The notes under the pieces: model-generated
Database searches by the model: none
The model's input: the letters and a program-made list of their open reading frames with translations, nothing else
What the model was told of the DNA's origin: nothing
Assembly: GCA_963969395.1 (NCBI GenBank)
Contig: OZ017797.1
Span: forward strand, 29,698,001-29,762,000
Direction: 5' to 3'
DNA: 64,000 bases
Source: Pseudoscleropodium purum
Lineage: Eukaryota; Streptophyta; Bryopsida; Hypnales; Brachytheciaceae
Shown: positions 48,397-60,556 of the stretch, in pieces
Layout of the letters: the number at the start of each line of letters is the position of its first letter
How positions within the stretch are numbered: position 1 is the first letter of the stretch
Made by a program: the position numbers and the translations under genes

Positions 48397-49433
48397 CATT
48401 AGAGGATTTTTTTGGGGTCTAGAAGGGCTATTTCAAGTGTTTCTACCCCCCCCCCCCCCCCCCCTGCCTTGCAACAAAGAGAACACCACGCTATCAGAAA
48501 AAAAATTGAAAAAAAAAATTGAATTAAATTTCTTAAAAGGGCAATGGTACAATTTGGGTATCACTTCCTGACCTCTCTGAATTTTAGAAAAATGTCCTTC
48601 TGGAAATGAAAACAATATTGAAAAATTACAAAATTACATGGTATTATAGAAGGCATGTTAATACACCACAATCATGTTCTATGCAAGTTAAATTCAAAAA
48701 TTGAATTTTCTCTTAATTTCACATATTTAGCACTTGATTGCATTATAATAGTGAAAAGACTACGTATTTAAGTTTTTATTATTAAAAAAACTGGGCATGC
48801 ACCTTATTAATTTGGTATTTAAAAATTTCATGTGGTTTTAAGAAGAAAATGTTATGAAATTATAGTCCTTTTAAATTGTGTAAAAATTTGTGATTTTTAA
48901 AAGTTCCCATAAATAAGGATATATAGTAATACATCAAATTAAGAATTAAAATTAAACATGGATATGACTCAAACATTGTTTTAGCTAATTATCATGTTTA
49001 TAAACAGTTTCTCTATAAATTGGTACTCTGGATTGTTCCTTTTGCCTCAAATCTAGAATGGAGACAATTCTGGATTTGACAACAAAAGAATGAAAAGGAA
49101 CATCAAAATTGTTCAATTTTCTTGCTCAATAGTGTTGTGGATGTAGTATTACAACTTTCTCATGAATTTGTCATCAAATTCATGTAAATAAAAAATGTCT
49201 AATTTCTAGTACACATTAAATGAGTCAAAAAATGATAGTGTTTTGTGGAGACAGTCCTTTTTGGAATCCATATCGTGCACTTGGCCAAGATAAATAAATA
49301 AAATTGATTTTTTTTCTTAAAAACGACATGGCAATCGCTTCGCCACATTAGGCAGCAAGTTTTGGCTAGTTTACAAGGTCAAAGATTGTCTAGGAACTCA
49401 CAAGCCTCTTAGACCCCAGAAAATCCTCTAATG
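48397..49433. repeat. TIR element of 1037 bp (CATTAGAGGATTTT ends)
   Basis: CATTAGAGGATTTTTTTGGG and GTCTA at the left (from 48397) match in inverted orientation TAGACCCCAGAAAATCCTCTAATG at the right (49410-49433, shown here as one end), about 24 bp with two mismatches. The inside is AT-rich and non-coding. Flanking duplications are unclear. A run of 19 cytosines lies just inside the left end. Confidence 0.65.
48446..48464 (+). repeat. Poly(C) run of 19
   Basis: An uninterrupted run of 19 C on the plus strand. Its length may be a sequencing or assembly artefact, as homopolymers are error-prone. Confidence 0.8.
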
Positions 49434-49836
49434 ATTTTGAAAGAACAAATGAATGAAAAAGAGCATGCATAAGAACATGGTGGATGAAATCATGACACTC
49501 TTTATATTAAATATAACAAATATGCAAGCCCCGTGATTTGAAGAGAATAATATTATACATAACTTTGAGTGGCTATGCTAGAGTCAATGATTGTCAAGAT
49601 GATGACCCTCTTTTGGCTACTTAAGCAATTTAATCTATCTATGGCATGAAGAAGATTGTGGAAAAAAATTTCTCCATGTTGAGAAATAGATTTCAAAAGG
49701 ATTTCAGAATTTTTTACATTTTATCCTTCAAAAACAAAATTACCATGAATTTTTTTGGTGAAGAATTTGTTTGTCCCATTCTCAATATACAGGCAAAACC
49801 ACTTCCAACCATAAATTGGTTACAAAATTGATGTAA

Positions 49837-50110
49837 GTGATCATTGCATGCTTCCAATGTACGTGTTGTGATCATTGTATGCTTCCAATGTACATGTTGT
49901 GATCATTGCATGCTTCCAATGTACGTGTTGTGATCATTGTATGCTTCCAATGTACGTGTTGTGATCATTGTATGCTTCCAATGTACGTGTTGTGATCATT
50001 GTATGCTTCCAATGTACGTGTTGTGATCATTGTATGCTTCCAATGTACGTGCTGTGATCATTGTATGCTTCCAATGTACGTGTTGTGATCATTGTACGCT
50101 TCCAATGTAT
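49837..50110 (+). repeat. 31-bp tandem repeat, about 8.8 units
   Basis: Units begin at 49839, 49870, 49901, 49932, 49963, 49994, 50025, 50056 and 50087 with the core GATCATTGTATGCTTCCAAT then GTACGTGTTGT; the period is exactly 31. Differences are few single-base changes, so the array is young or homogenised. Each unit carries the palindromes TGATCA and, in most units, GTACGT or GTAC. It sits at the boundary between AT-rich DNA and a GC-richer island. Confidence 0.93.
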
Positions 50111-51060
50111 ACTTCCCTGAACATTTCTGCTGCTCCTGCTGTACCTGAGCTGTCACCTAGAGCACGGCTGATCGGAAATGAAGCAGCCTAAGCTTGCGAG
50201 AACGGGAGGCTGGTGGGAACTGGGTGATCTTGTGCTTCAGCTGCTGCGGGCGAGCTTGGTCGTCCGTAGTCGTCTGGCTCTCCCGGCCATCCCAGCAGGC
50301 GTGTTCCCGGTCAGCAGGACCAGCAAATCAGGGAACCAGCCTGACGCAGGGCAGCAGAGCCGAACATGGCCAGGTGGATTTCGGCGCATCAATATTGTCA
50401 CTAGGCCGGGGTAATTGAGAGAAGTAGTCGATCAGTCCAAGCGATGCCTTCTTTACCTGCTTTCCAAATTCCAAGCTCGGCTTTTGAGAATAGAAGGTAT
50501 AGTTAGCTAGTAGGGACCGACCGAGATGATTCCCGACAACTGAATTGTCCAGTGTGATCGACAAAGTAGTAAACTCCGAATCACGTACACCAAATGAATT
50601 CAAGCCTCCCTCCGATCGATCGCATTAGTACGTGTAGTGCGTTACGAATTGATCGAGCCTGGCATCGGCAGTAATGTACAGTACGTGGCATATCGATCAT
50701 GGCCCTGCGCACATTCAAACGGCTTCTCCCACAGGAGTAATTAATCCAGTATGCATGGACATACTGTATATATACTGGACATTCAAGTGTCCTTACTTTG
50801 GGTCCCAATTCCATTCCTTGTCACGACTGTGTCCACATTCCAGTCGTGGTGAATCCCAGACAGTGTATCGTATTCTATCATCCCTGAACATCGACAACGC
50901 AATTTCTCAAAAATGCCATACATCGATGTCGACATTCGGTATTTCTCCGATCCTGTGTCGTCCCATTTGGCCGGACTGTTCTCTCTCCCTCCCTCTCTCC
51001 CTCCGCTAGCTCTCGTCCGTCCAGGCACCCGGATTATCACAGACGTACTGTACTTACTCT
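50111..51060. other. GC-richer island, unassigned
   Basis: The composition differs sharply from the surroundings. Overlapping frames exist on both strands (plus 50178-50414 and 50674-51009; minus 50328-50603 and 50581-50814) and none shows a domain I recognise. A CTCTCCCTCC-type pyrimidine run at about 50980-51003 and a TATATATA word at about 50768 are promoter-like. It may be a captured gene fragment, a non-coding transcript or a promoter plus first exon. Confidence 0.35.
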
Positions 51061-51380
51061 AAATCCACGCCCTTCCCTCAATTTCTAGCTCATGCCCCGG
51101 CCACAGTTGGTAAGCAATCCGGACTGGCGAGCAAGGAGCAGGTCAAATGTGTTTACGGGAGCTTGAATTGAAGAGACAGCGCACTATTAACGTTAATCTT
51201 GGGAAATTGGAGGGATCCCAATTTGAGGCATTTTTGTAATTTGGGGTAGCTAGCAACGATTCAGCAATATTTGCTGAAGGCATGAAAGCGGCTCTTTAAC
51301 CCATAAACGACACTGCGGACATTTTCCAGCCAATGAATGACAAAGATGAATGACAAAAAATCTCTCCATGCAAGATAAAA

Positions 51381-51533
51381 GTGCAACTATTCATCTTCCA
51401 AATTTTGTGTGAAAAAGGGGAAGTCATCTACAATAGTTTGACTGAGTACTTTCGCATTTTTTGAAGCCAACAATTCACATAGTATCAAAACAAGATGATT
51501 TTCATGATGACCAACTCGTTTTTTAAGGGTTAA
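51381..51533 (+). repeat. Module F copy ending in TTAA
   Basis: GTGCAACTATTCATCTTCCA to AAGGGTTAA, 153 bp, very similar to 45431-45588. Unlike three other copies, no recognisable TTAA-ended element starts directly after it. Confidence 0.65.
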
Positions 51534-53869
51534 AATGAGTTTTGAATTTGAAAAAGTTGAAAAGTTGTGACCTTTCTCTCATTCAAAGCAACACTCTAGA
51601 ATTCATTCATGTCATTGATAAATACTTTGGATAGATTTTTGGTGGGTCTAAAATTCATCAATATAGCAAATTAGACTTGTAATTTATAGTTATTTTTTGT
51701 TGGAGAGACCATTAGGAAATTGTTGCTTGTTTTATGTGGTGATTGACACTATCCCTATCCAATGATTGGCATGCTTGATATATTCCACGTTGGTACTTGT
51801 CGAGAAACAGAGTCTTACTCATAAATCTCTACTAAATTTTAGGATTTTATTAGTAGAGTTTTGTGTCCCCACATATTATTGATTTTGGCACTTTAAGAGT
51901 GTCAATATGAAAAAAATTGATGATTGTTGCATTATTGTTGGGAAGGTAATTGTGTTATTTTAGTTTGATTGTATTCTTCCAATACCAATGTCTAATTAGT
52001 GTTGTGAAAATGGAAGAATTTTCACTTCAAGAATTGGACTATTGTTTTGAAGAAGATTATTCTTTTTTTTTCCTAAAGACTTGTATATTTTCAATAAATT
52101 CCTAGCAAGTCTGTTATTTGTTTTGTGACAAGTATGGTTGAGTCTTCAATAATAAAATTATTTAGTAGCTTTGGATGTTATTATTTATGAAGTCCAATAG
52201 GTCAAATATTATGTCATTATTGATTGGTAAAAATTCAACTAGAAGGTCAAGTGTGCAGAAAGAGTCTCATTGAGCTTGAGGATAAGGAATAGTGAAAAGA
52301 AGCTATATTGTCTGGCAAAAAGAAGAACAATGATAGTGATTTTAGTGGATTAATATATGATAATAATGAATTTTTTAAATGAAAAAAATCAAGATATGAA
52401 GTTTTAGTGAAATGTGAAATTTTTTATAAATTTTTTTTGAAGTTCAATTGCACATGCATTACATGGAACCTCAATCCCACTCTAAATATGTACATGAGTA
52501 GTTTATCTCTAATTACAAAATTTTACATTTTAAATACAATTACACAAATTAGGTGAAATATTGGGAATGGGTGCACCCACCTTAGTGAGATTTGGACCTT
52601 GGATTGGTCACTTGTTGACTAAGCACTAGTTGAATGACAAACTAGGCATTCAAAAGCTTCTTGAAATGGTCCTCAAGTAAAGTATTCAACAAAAATATCA
52701 ACAATATATTCTTTGACATGCTATTTTTGTGAAACATTAAATCATGAATGATACCAAATAGGATACATGGTATAGTGTTATAAACCACTTGCATTAATTG
52801 TCTATGATTCTATGAATGTTACCATTGCTTAGATACTTAAACTCTAAAAGACTAGGTAGTTGAATTTGAACAAATCCAAAAAAAAATTTGATCCATCCAT
52901 ATGTTTGTGAATTGTTAAATTATTCTTATTTAGTAGGACAAAAATTAACATAATAGTAACATCAACACCAACTACATCAACCAAAATATTGTTCATTAGC
53001 ATTGTAGAACTTTTTTTGCATCAATAGTAATCAAATTACATTCATCTATCTAGGACAAGAAGTAAGAATTTGGAATACAACCTTTTATACTTAACATGTT
53101 TGGAAAATTATATAAGAAATGAGAATATTTTATTTTGTTTTTGTATAAATATGTTCATTAAAATATTTTTTCATATTAAATTTATGATACAATAATTTAA
53201 TCAAAAATAAAATATCATGACAAGAACTATTTGGACTTCATAATTCCTCTATAAGTATATGAATCAACCATTTATTTCTTAATTTATAAATATACAAAGA
53301 AATAGATTTGAAATAATTTAGGATTAAATAACAAAAATAAGATTCAAAGCCTATAAGTTAGTACAATGAGAGCTCCATCACATATCAATGGGAACATTTA
53401 TCCAAATGAGGCTTACAAACTAGTAGTTTAATTTGTGCCACTCATCAATCTAGATGGTGTTGAAACTACAATACAAGTATGGAATCATAAATGAAATATA
53501 GAAAAAAAAATCAAATTTTGCTTATTCAAGTAATGAAGACATGAAGTTCTATAGAAAGTGTAAAAAAGGTTTTATTCTAAATTGTCATTAAAAATATCAT
53601 AATTTTCATTGTTTCTTTTGATTGTTTTTGGATAATGCACTTTTAGTGTTGAAAAGCTCTCTACATACTTTTTGTTGTCTATTATCATAGAGTAATGAGA
53701 TGTTTCTTGAATGCCATTCAATATTAAACTATCAAACAATTTTGTATCGAATTGTCATAGTAACGAGTAGCAAGCAAACATATAGACAAGCAAGCATACA
53801 AGCAAAAAGCAAAAAGATACCAAATTCTAGTATATGGTAGATTTGGAACTACTAAACCTCATAATTGAA
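51534..53869. other. AT-rich intergenic DNA
   Basis: No gene, RNA or bounded repeat recognised. Several runs of A and T occur. The CAAGCAAACATATAGACAAG stretch at about 53770 is loosely repetitive. Confidence 0.5.
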
Positions 53870-54523
53870 TTCACAAAATATTTTACTGCCAAAGTGAAAA
53901 ATAATATGCAAAATGAATTTTTGGTGGATAATTGAGTTGAGAATCTAGGAAAAAAATTCTAAAAATATAAACTTGATTTTCATACACAATTTAAAAAAAA
54001 AATACAAATACAAACAAGATAAAAGGAAAAACTAAATGGTTAATAGTCCTAAGATAGAAATGAATTGCATTTTTTTTAAAAGTGAAATTCCTCTAGTATG
54101 CAAATTGTATCTAGTTGAATCTTTTTTTTTAAATTGTGAAAATTGAATGCAAAAATGAATCCTCTAAGTTATTTTTTTGGAGAAGATGATCTAATTGCTC
54201 AAAAGACAAGAAATTCTATAACTTTTGCATCACTAGACCATATTAAATGAACCAAAACTCTCCATGTAGACAAAAATACAATCTATGAGAAAAAATATTT
54301 ATATTTATGTTTTTTGGGGGGGGGTTTGTCCCCTACCAAACTACTTTAGGGGCTTAGAATGGAATGACTTTTGCTCCTAGACAACAATTGAAATAAAAAT
54401 TGTAATTCTTATAAAATGAATGTGTTTTTCTATATTGAATAAAATTTTCAGAAACTGAAGTTACATGAGTCTACCTCAAATGCCAAGTGTCTCCTAAGGA
54501 GGCTTTGGGACTTTAGGGATTAA
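53870..54523 (+). repeat. Family A element, 5'-truncated copy A7
   Basis: Its interior follows A2 from the AATTGAGTTGAGAATCTAG block onward. It ends GGGACTTTAGGGATTAA with TTAA at 54520-54523. The left half of the family is missing. A G-run of nine to ten lies at about 54318. Confidence 0.6.
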
Positions 54524-54901
54524 AATTGAAGTAGGAACTTGAAGGAAAACAAACTCTATAAGCTTTGTTGTATAAGATAATTTCAACTTTACTAGAATAC
54601 CAACCCCTACATATCCTTGGCTAAAATATCACAACTAGTGAATGGAAGAGCTTAAATTTGATTTCTAATATAACTATGATCAACACTTTGAAAGCTCATA
54701 GTTTTAATATAAAAAAATGCGTACAAAGAGAATCTTAAATCCTCTTCCAATTTTCAACAAGACCCAAACGAAACTATGAGAGTTTAATAATGAAAGTCAA
54801 CTAAAACTCAAATACTTATTTGGAAGCTTTTAATCCTAAAAAGACAAGGAGGCTAGAAAGTGTCCAAAAGATGAAGAAAATACCTTCTATTTTAAACAAA
54901 A
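54524..54901. other. AT-rich segment between A7 and module F
   Basis: Non-coding AT-rich DNA. In the A1 cluster (2962-2970) the equivalent gap is nearly absent, so this may be an insertion or the full-length form of the F element. Confidence 0.4.
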
Positions 54902-55064
54902 GTGCAAATGTTTGTCGTTGAATCAAAATTTGTGCAAAAAGGAAAGGTCTTGGACAATAATTTGACCTCCAATAAATGTTTTTTTTAATTCTTTGAAGCA
55001 AATGAATTGCACAATATCAAAATAGATGATTTCCACAAGGACTAGTCCATTGTCTCAAGGTTAA
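54902..55064 (+). repeat. Module F copy ending in TTAA
   Basis: GTGCAAATGTTTGTCGTTGA through AGGACTAGTCCATTGTCTC to AAGGTTAA, 163 bp. The TTAA (55061-55064) is also the left end of A4. Confidence 0.6.
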
Positions 55065-55979
55065 CTCCTAAAGGTTTTGACTATATTTTCACCAAAAATG
55101 CTTCAAATTCTCTATTTCTAGTATAAGTACCAAATTAAAAAAGAAATTTTTTTTGGACACATGTAACTATATGATCTTGTACTACACTAGTTTGAAAAGA
55201 TGTGAAAAAAATTTCAGAATTTTCTATTGTATAGATGGCAAGATATTAGCATTTGAATGGACAAAATTCATTTTTTTGGCCTTGCCAAAAACTTGGCAGC
55301 TGCCATTCATAAGATCAAATTTGTAATGAAAATATGTCCAAAATGTTGGTAACTCCTTCCAATCATTTTTCAAGTCAAGTTGGCTACATGCTTGAAATTT
55401 TTTTAAATCATTTGGAATTATACAACATATAAAAAAAAAATAATAAGTAGAAAGAAGTAAAGAAGCATTCAAAACACTAAATTGTTAAGAATTTAATTAT
55501 GGATATGAAGAATGCCAATCCTAATGGTTGTAATGTTGTAATAAACAATATACACCCAAATTTTCTTTATTTTCAAAAATATTGGAAATTGAGTTAAATA
55601 AAGAATTTTAAAGTTTATTTTAGAGTAGAGATTTTGTAAATACCCATAAACTAACATTCTTCATAACATTCATTTCATTAATCAAAATGGAATAATTCAA
55701 ATATATTTCTGAAAAAAATAAATCTAGAAAACCAATTTCAAATTTTTATTTTTTAAGAAAATGATTTTTAAGAATTTTATAAAATTCATTGAAGATGACA
55801 CATCATACAATAACTTTTGAACCATGTAGTCAAAAGTTATGAAAATTGTTGTGCCTTAAAACTACTCTTTGGGCACATGTGTGAAAATTCCAAAGAAAAA
55901 AAAGGAAATTTTTGTTCATAATGAGCTACCCAAAAATGCTACGTTTTCAAAGAAGCTTGTTCAGAGTTTTAGGGGTTAA
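55061..55979 (+). repeat. Family A TIR element, copy A4
   Basis: Starts TTAACTCCTAAAGG and ends TTTTAGGGGTTAA; 919 bp. Interior blocks such as GATCTTGTACTACACTAG and GATATTAGCATTTGAA match A2 in order. Its right TTAA (55976-55979) is shared with A5. Confidence 0.65.
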
Positions 55980-57203
55980 TCCCTTAAAGACCAAGCTGCA
56001 TTTTTTGGCTATATAGAAATTTTGGGCAAGTACATGTGACTAGAGATTTCTATATTTTTTGCCCAAATTTGAATAGAAGGTGGAACAAGTAATATCTTTC
56101 ATAAGCTCTAAATTTCATGGTATTTGGAAGTATGAGTAAAAAATTATAGCCTAATATATTACTTTCTTTCATACCTGGGTAGTTTAGGCAGATAAAAAAA
56201 TCACTTTTTTCAAAAATAAAAATTTGAAATTGGTTATATATATATATACATGGAAATCTTTTAATCATTCCATCCTGATCAATGAATCAAAAGTTATGAG
56301 GATTTTTTGTTTGTAGGCAATTATAGATTCCCTATTCTAAAATAAACTTTGAAATCCTTTACCTTATCCAATTCTTAATATTTTTGGAAAAATAAATAAA
56401 ACTATAGGATGTATATTTTTTATTACAAAATTCCAACCATTGGAATTGGTATTTTTCAATTCTTAATAATTTAGTATTTTGAAACATTCCTACTACTATC
56501 TACTTACTTCTTTTTTTCCTAAATGTTGTATAATTCCAAATGATCTGAAATTTTTCAAGAATATGACCAACTTGTCTAAGAAAAATAATCCAAAGTCATT
56601 TTAGTTTGTGGGCAGTTATGGATTTTCTACACTAAAATAAACTTTGAAGTTGTTTATTTAACTCAATTTTCAATATTTTTTGAAAATACAATAAAATCAT
56701 AGGATGTAAACTGTTTATTACAACATTGCAACCATTGGGATTGACATTTTTCAATTTCATAATTAAATTTTTAACAATTTAATATTTTGAATCATTTTCT
56801 ACATTTTTCTACTTACTATTTTTTTCCTATATGTTGTACAATTCCAAATGGTTTGAAATTTTTTAAGCATGTAGCCAACTTGTTTAGGAAAAAGAATCCA
56901 AAGAATTATTAACATTTTGGACATTTTTTCATAGAGAAGTGAGCTTGTGAAGTGCAACTACCCTGCTCTTTGTAGGGTAGAAAAAATGATGTTAGTGGAT
57001 TTGAATGCTTATATCTTGTGATCCAAGTGGTGGAAATGTCTGAAATTTTTACAATATGTTTTTTATACTACACACTACAAGATCCTATAGTTATATATGT
57101 CAAATAAAAGTCTTTTTAAAAAAATTGTTACTTGTACAAAAAATGACAACTTTTGAGTTTTTTTGGTTTGTACAAAAACATAGTTTGGAACTTTAGTGGT
57201 TAA
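55976..57203 (-). repeat. Family A TIR element, copy A5, with internal duplication
   Basis: Starts TTAATCCCTTAAAGACC and ends GGAACTTTAGTGGTTAA; 1228 bp, inverted relative to A4. A block of about 290 bp (56307-56600) is followed directly by a second related block (from 56606), making it longer than the other copies. The right 600 bp match A6 (30205-30842). Confidence 0.65.
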
Positions 57204-58089
57204 AGATGGTTTATTTACCTTATAACAAGACATTTGATTGGGAAATTGCTTCTAACTAAATCAACAGAGACCAAGGGAAAATCTTCATAATATAGCGAGC
57301 GTAGATTATCTAACTTTTAGATGGTTTGCTGGTTTTCGCTGGGTTGCTCATGACCCTAATTTGATGTTGCTTGTTTGTTATTTGCAGTGAATGAATTTTA
57401 CATTTGCCCCCCTCCCTGGGAAAAAAACTCTTTGTGACCAAAACAACTTAAACAAGAAAGGTGTAACCGTGAGGCTTTGTACTGGACAAACAACAATATT
57501 AATTTATTGATAGGTCGGAAACCAACATCTTCACTCCAATCAAATCCTAAGCATGTTATGTAGTATGATAGAAGTTATAAGGTAAACGAACCTTTGACAT
57601 GTACCTGATAAGGGAACGATCCATTAGAATCTTACATCAACCTATGATAGGCTTTTCTAATACATGAGATTAAAACTAGTACATCAAGTTCATTAGTGGC
57701 CTAAACCAATGCCTTGAGTGATGGTGATGGAGTTACTAGTGATTGCTTTAAAAACTTCTACAACTTTTCTGTGTAAATTTATCACCAAAAGTGATTTTTT
57801 TCATTCCTTCATATTGTAGTCATACTAGGAAATATTGTGACTACTTTAGGTGGTAGGATGACCATTATGGATACCCTTTTTGTTGGTTTTAGAGTAGTCT
57901 AAAGACTTGTTAGGGCCAATTGGGCAACACACTTTAAAAATTCATAACAAATTCATACTTTGTCAAAATAAAATAAAATTTCAATTGCTCTCTTCATTTC
58001 TTACATCTGTCTTTGCATAGTAAAAACATTAGAATTTTTTTTCCAATGGCAATAAGGCAAATTGTTCATTTTTACTATCATAAGTTGGT
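57204..58089. other. AT-rich intergenic DNA
   Basis: Slightly less AT-rich at about 57230-57620 but with no recognisable exon, splice context or repeat boundary. Confidence 0.45.
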
Positions 58090-59071
58090 TTAACCTTTCA
58101 TTATCAAAGTCCTATTTGGGTCGAGAAACATCAATGCTTTCAAAGTGATATAGATCTAAATGTCACTAAATTATAGAGGTTTTAACCATACAATCTTGTA
58201 GTGAACATGTTGTAAATGATGAGAATCAAATTTAGAATCATTTGACCGCATATATAGATTGCAAGATTATAATGTTTTAGTGTTAAAAAAAGATCCTAAA
58301 ATTTTCCTAGTAACATTCTTGGAGGTATAATTTGATTTCTAGATCTACTCAAATGAAGAAACTTAAAACTATAAAGTGATTCAAAACCAACATACAAACA
58401 CATTGGTGAAAAAAAATATCATTCAATTGACTCAATGTATTTGTAAAATGGCTTGCAAATGTCCAAAAAGAGGCAAGAAAAGTTGCAAAAAACACATATG
58501 AGGCTAAACTTCCTTCTACTAAAATGCATCTCAGCTATTCATAACTTCTTGAATTGACATAAAAATATTAGCCACACAAACTAGACTAGTATTCCCAACT
58601 TTGCCAAAAAACATTAAAAACGGACATTGTATTGAGAAGAAGCAAGCCGCCAAAGTTCACTATAATCCAAAAATGTGGAGATTTTGAACTTCGAATTACT
58701 CCCAAACATTCAAAGAAACTTGAATTGACATGAAAATCTTACCACAATAACTAGACTAAAAGGAGAACATAACTCAACAAATTTTTATTGAAAACAAATA
58801 TTGGATGAAGGAGATACAACCCCCCAAGGTTGCAGCCATCAAATGCAGTTTGGTGGACTGAAATTGAATCTATGAACTTCAATTGGCTTTCAATTAATAA
58901 GTATATCTTGGATCAATTTGAAAATCTTACCACCCAAACTAGAAGAGAGAGCACAAATTTCCCAACAAGTTTAATTGAATTCGGACATTGGATGCAACAG
59001 TTGCAGCACTTTGAATTGAACTTGAAACTCTTTGAGAACACTTTTGGTCCCCTTCAGCAATGAGGGGTGAA
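58090..59071 (+). repeat. Family B TIR element, copy B3
   Basis: Left end TTAACCTTTCATTATC, right end GCAATGAGGGGTGAA; 982 bp, parallel to B2 and inverted relative to B1. Termini are more eroded than in B2 (right TTAA now TGAA). A 77-codon plus-strand frame (58830-59063) resembles one in B1. Confidence 0.7.
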
Positions 59072-60556
59072 TACCTCAGATGAAATTTGAAAACTTAGAT
59101 TCAGAAACCATAAGCTTAAGTTGATGCCATAGTCTTTGTCCAAAGGACAGAACCAATAAAACAAACATGTGGCCCTTTCCTTGGTATCCGGAAGGTTCCC
59201 ACATGCACGATTTTCTAAATATCGCAATGTAGGTACACCAGCTCCCCAGACAACCTAAAGCATGATAGTGGGATATCTTTGTCTTTGAATATTCCTCAGG
59301 TTGAGCATTTCAAAAAGGGAGTCCATGTGTTGTTGTACATTACCTGCAGCCTTGTTCCAAGGCTTCCAAAGTTTGGGTGATTTAAGTTAAACTAGAAGGC
59401 ATCAATGTCTTGCATGTCATTGTTTCTGTCAAAAAGAAGCTGCCGTTGCTTTTATATATATTTATTTAATTGCAATGCAGGTTGCGATATCAGTCAATAA
59501 TTGCAGTCCCACTCCAACACATACTAATAAGCCAATTGAACTCTGTTTTGGATGCCCCATGTTACAAGCATGGGAGTCTGTCCTCACCAGGACAAGTGCG
59601 AGTTTCAAGCTGGCATGTCCTTCTGCTCTTGGAAAAGCTCAATTCATAGTCATCCATTAAATGTGTAAGGACGGGCTCGTCAGCATGGAAAAATCATCCT
59701 TTTGGGTACAATGTGAATCATCTACTTGAAAAAAACACCAAAAGCATTCATTGGAGGTCAAGCTACTGTGCAAAACCTCCCCTTTTGGCACAAAATTCCA
59801 AGGATGAACAATTGCACTTTTGTCTTACATCAAGAAAGGACTCTTTGTCATCCATTGGGCACTTGTTTTTGTGTCCGCAACATTGTGACAAGGTTAAATA
59901 TTCAATGAGATTTGTGCAAAGCTCCATGTTGAGTTTCTCACCAACTACAAGCTTGGAACATAATTGAATTAAAATTTTGGTGGAAAGTTTTGAATCTCGT
60001 GCCCTTGTAACATTGTTTACCAATGAGGCAGGGATCCCATTTACTTCCTTGAAAAGGAACCCTCTACAATGAACAAAATTGACTCCTTAGTCAACCCCAA
60101 TCCTTGAATTAATTGACAAGTCCCTCACATGCATCTAAAGAGGTACAATATCTTTCGAACAAAGGGAAGATCATTGCCTAGTTATACAATATTATGCTCT
60201 TTGCATTTTGTTTGCACTATATAATGCAAAGTTCAATTTTTGAGGTAGATTTTGTCAACATTCCATTGGAAAGTGAGAAAAGCATTAGAACTCATAATGC
60301 CTTCCTTCTTTCTACACCCTTAGACTTGACATTATGTCCCAAAATACTCTCGAGCCTCCCAACTCTTGAGCATTATCTAGTCCTTAATGGATATTTCAAT
60401 TTGATATTAACATTTGGAAATTTCTTTTGAAGTCCTACAAATCAACACCATCATACAATCCAAATTCATTATGGATATGCAAAGTTCTAAAAGGCTTAGG
60501 AACTCTAGGTTACTACACTAGATGCTAATTAAAGTAGGAAGTTCTTAAACAGCTTA
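59072..60556. other. Mixed repeat-derived DNA including an inverted module F
   Basis: An inverted module F copy lies at 59657-59818 (TTAA at its left end, GTGCAATTGTTC at its right on the minus strand). Small open frames of 60-86 codons here are unrecognised. The phrase ACATTGTTTACCAATGAGGC at 60009-60028 recurs at about 62401, beside the CACTA end. No intact gene was found. Confidence 0.45.

Noticed and set aside
49837..50110. CRISPR-like array
   Set aside because: The 31-bp units are contiguous with no spacers, and the DNA is plant nuclear; it is a simple tandem repeat.
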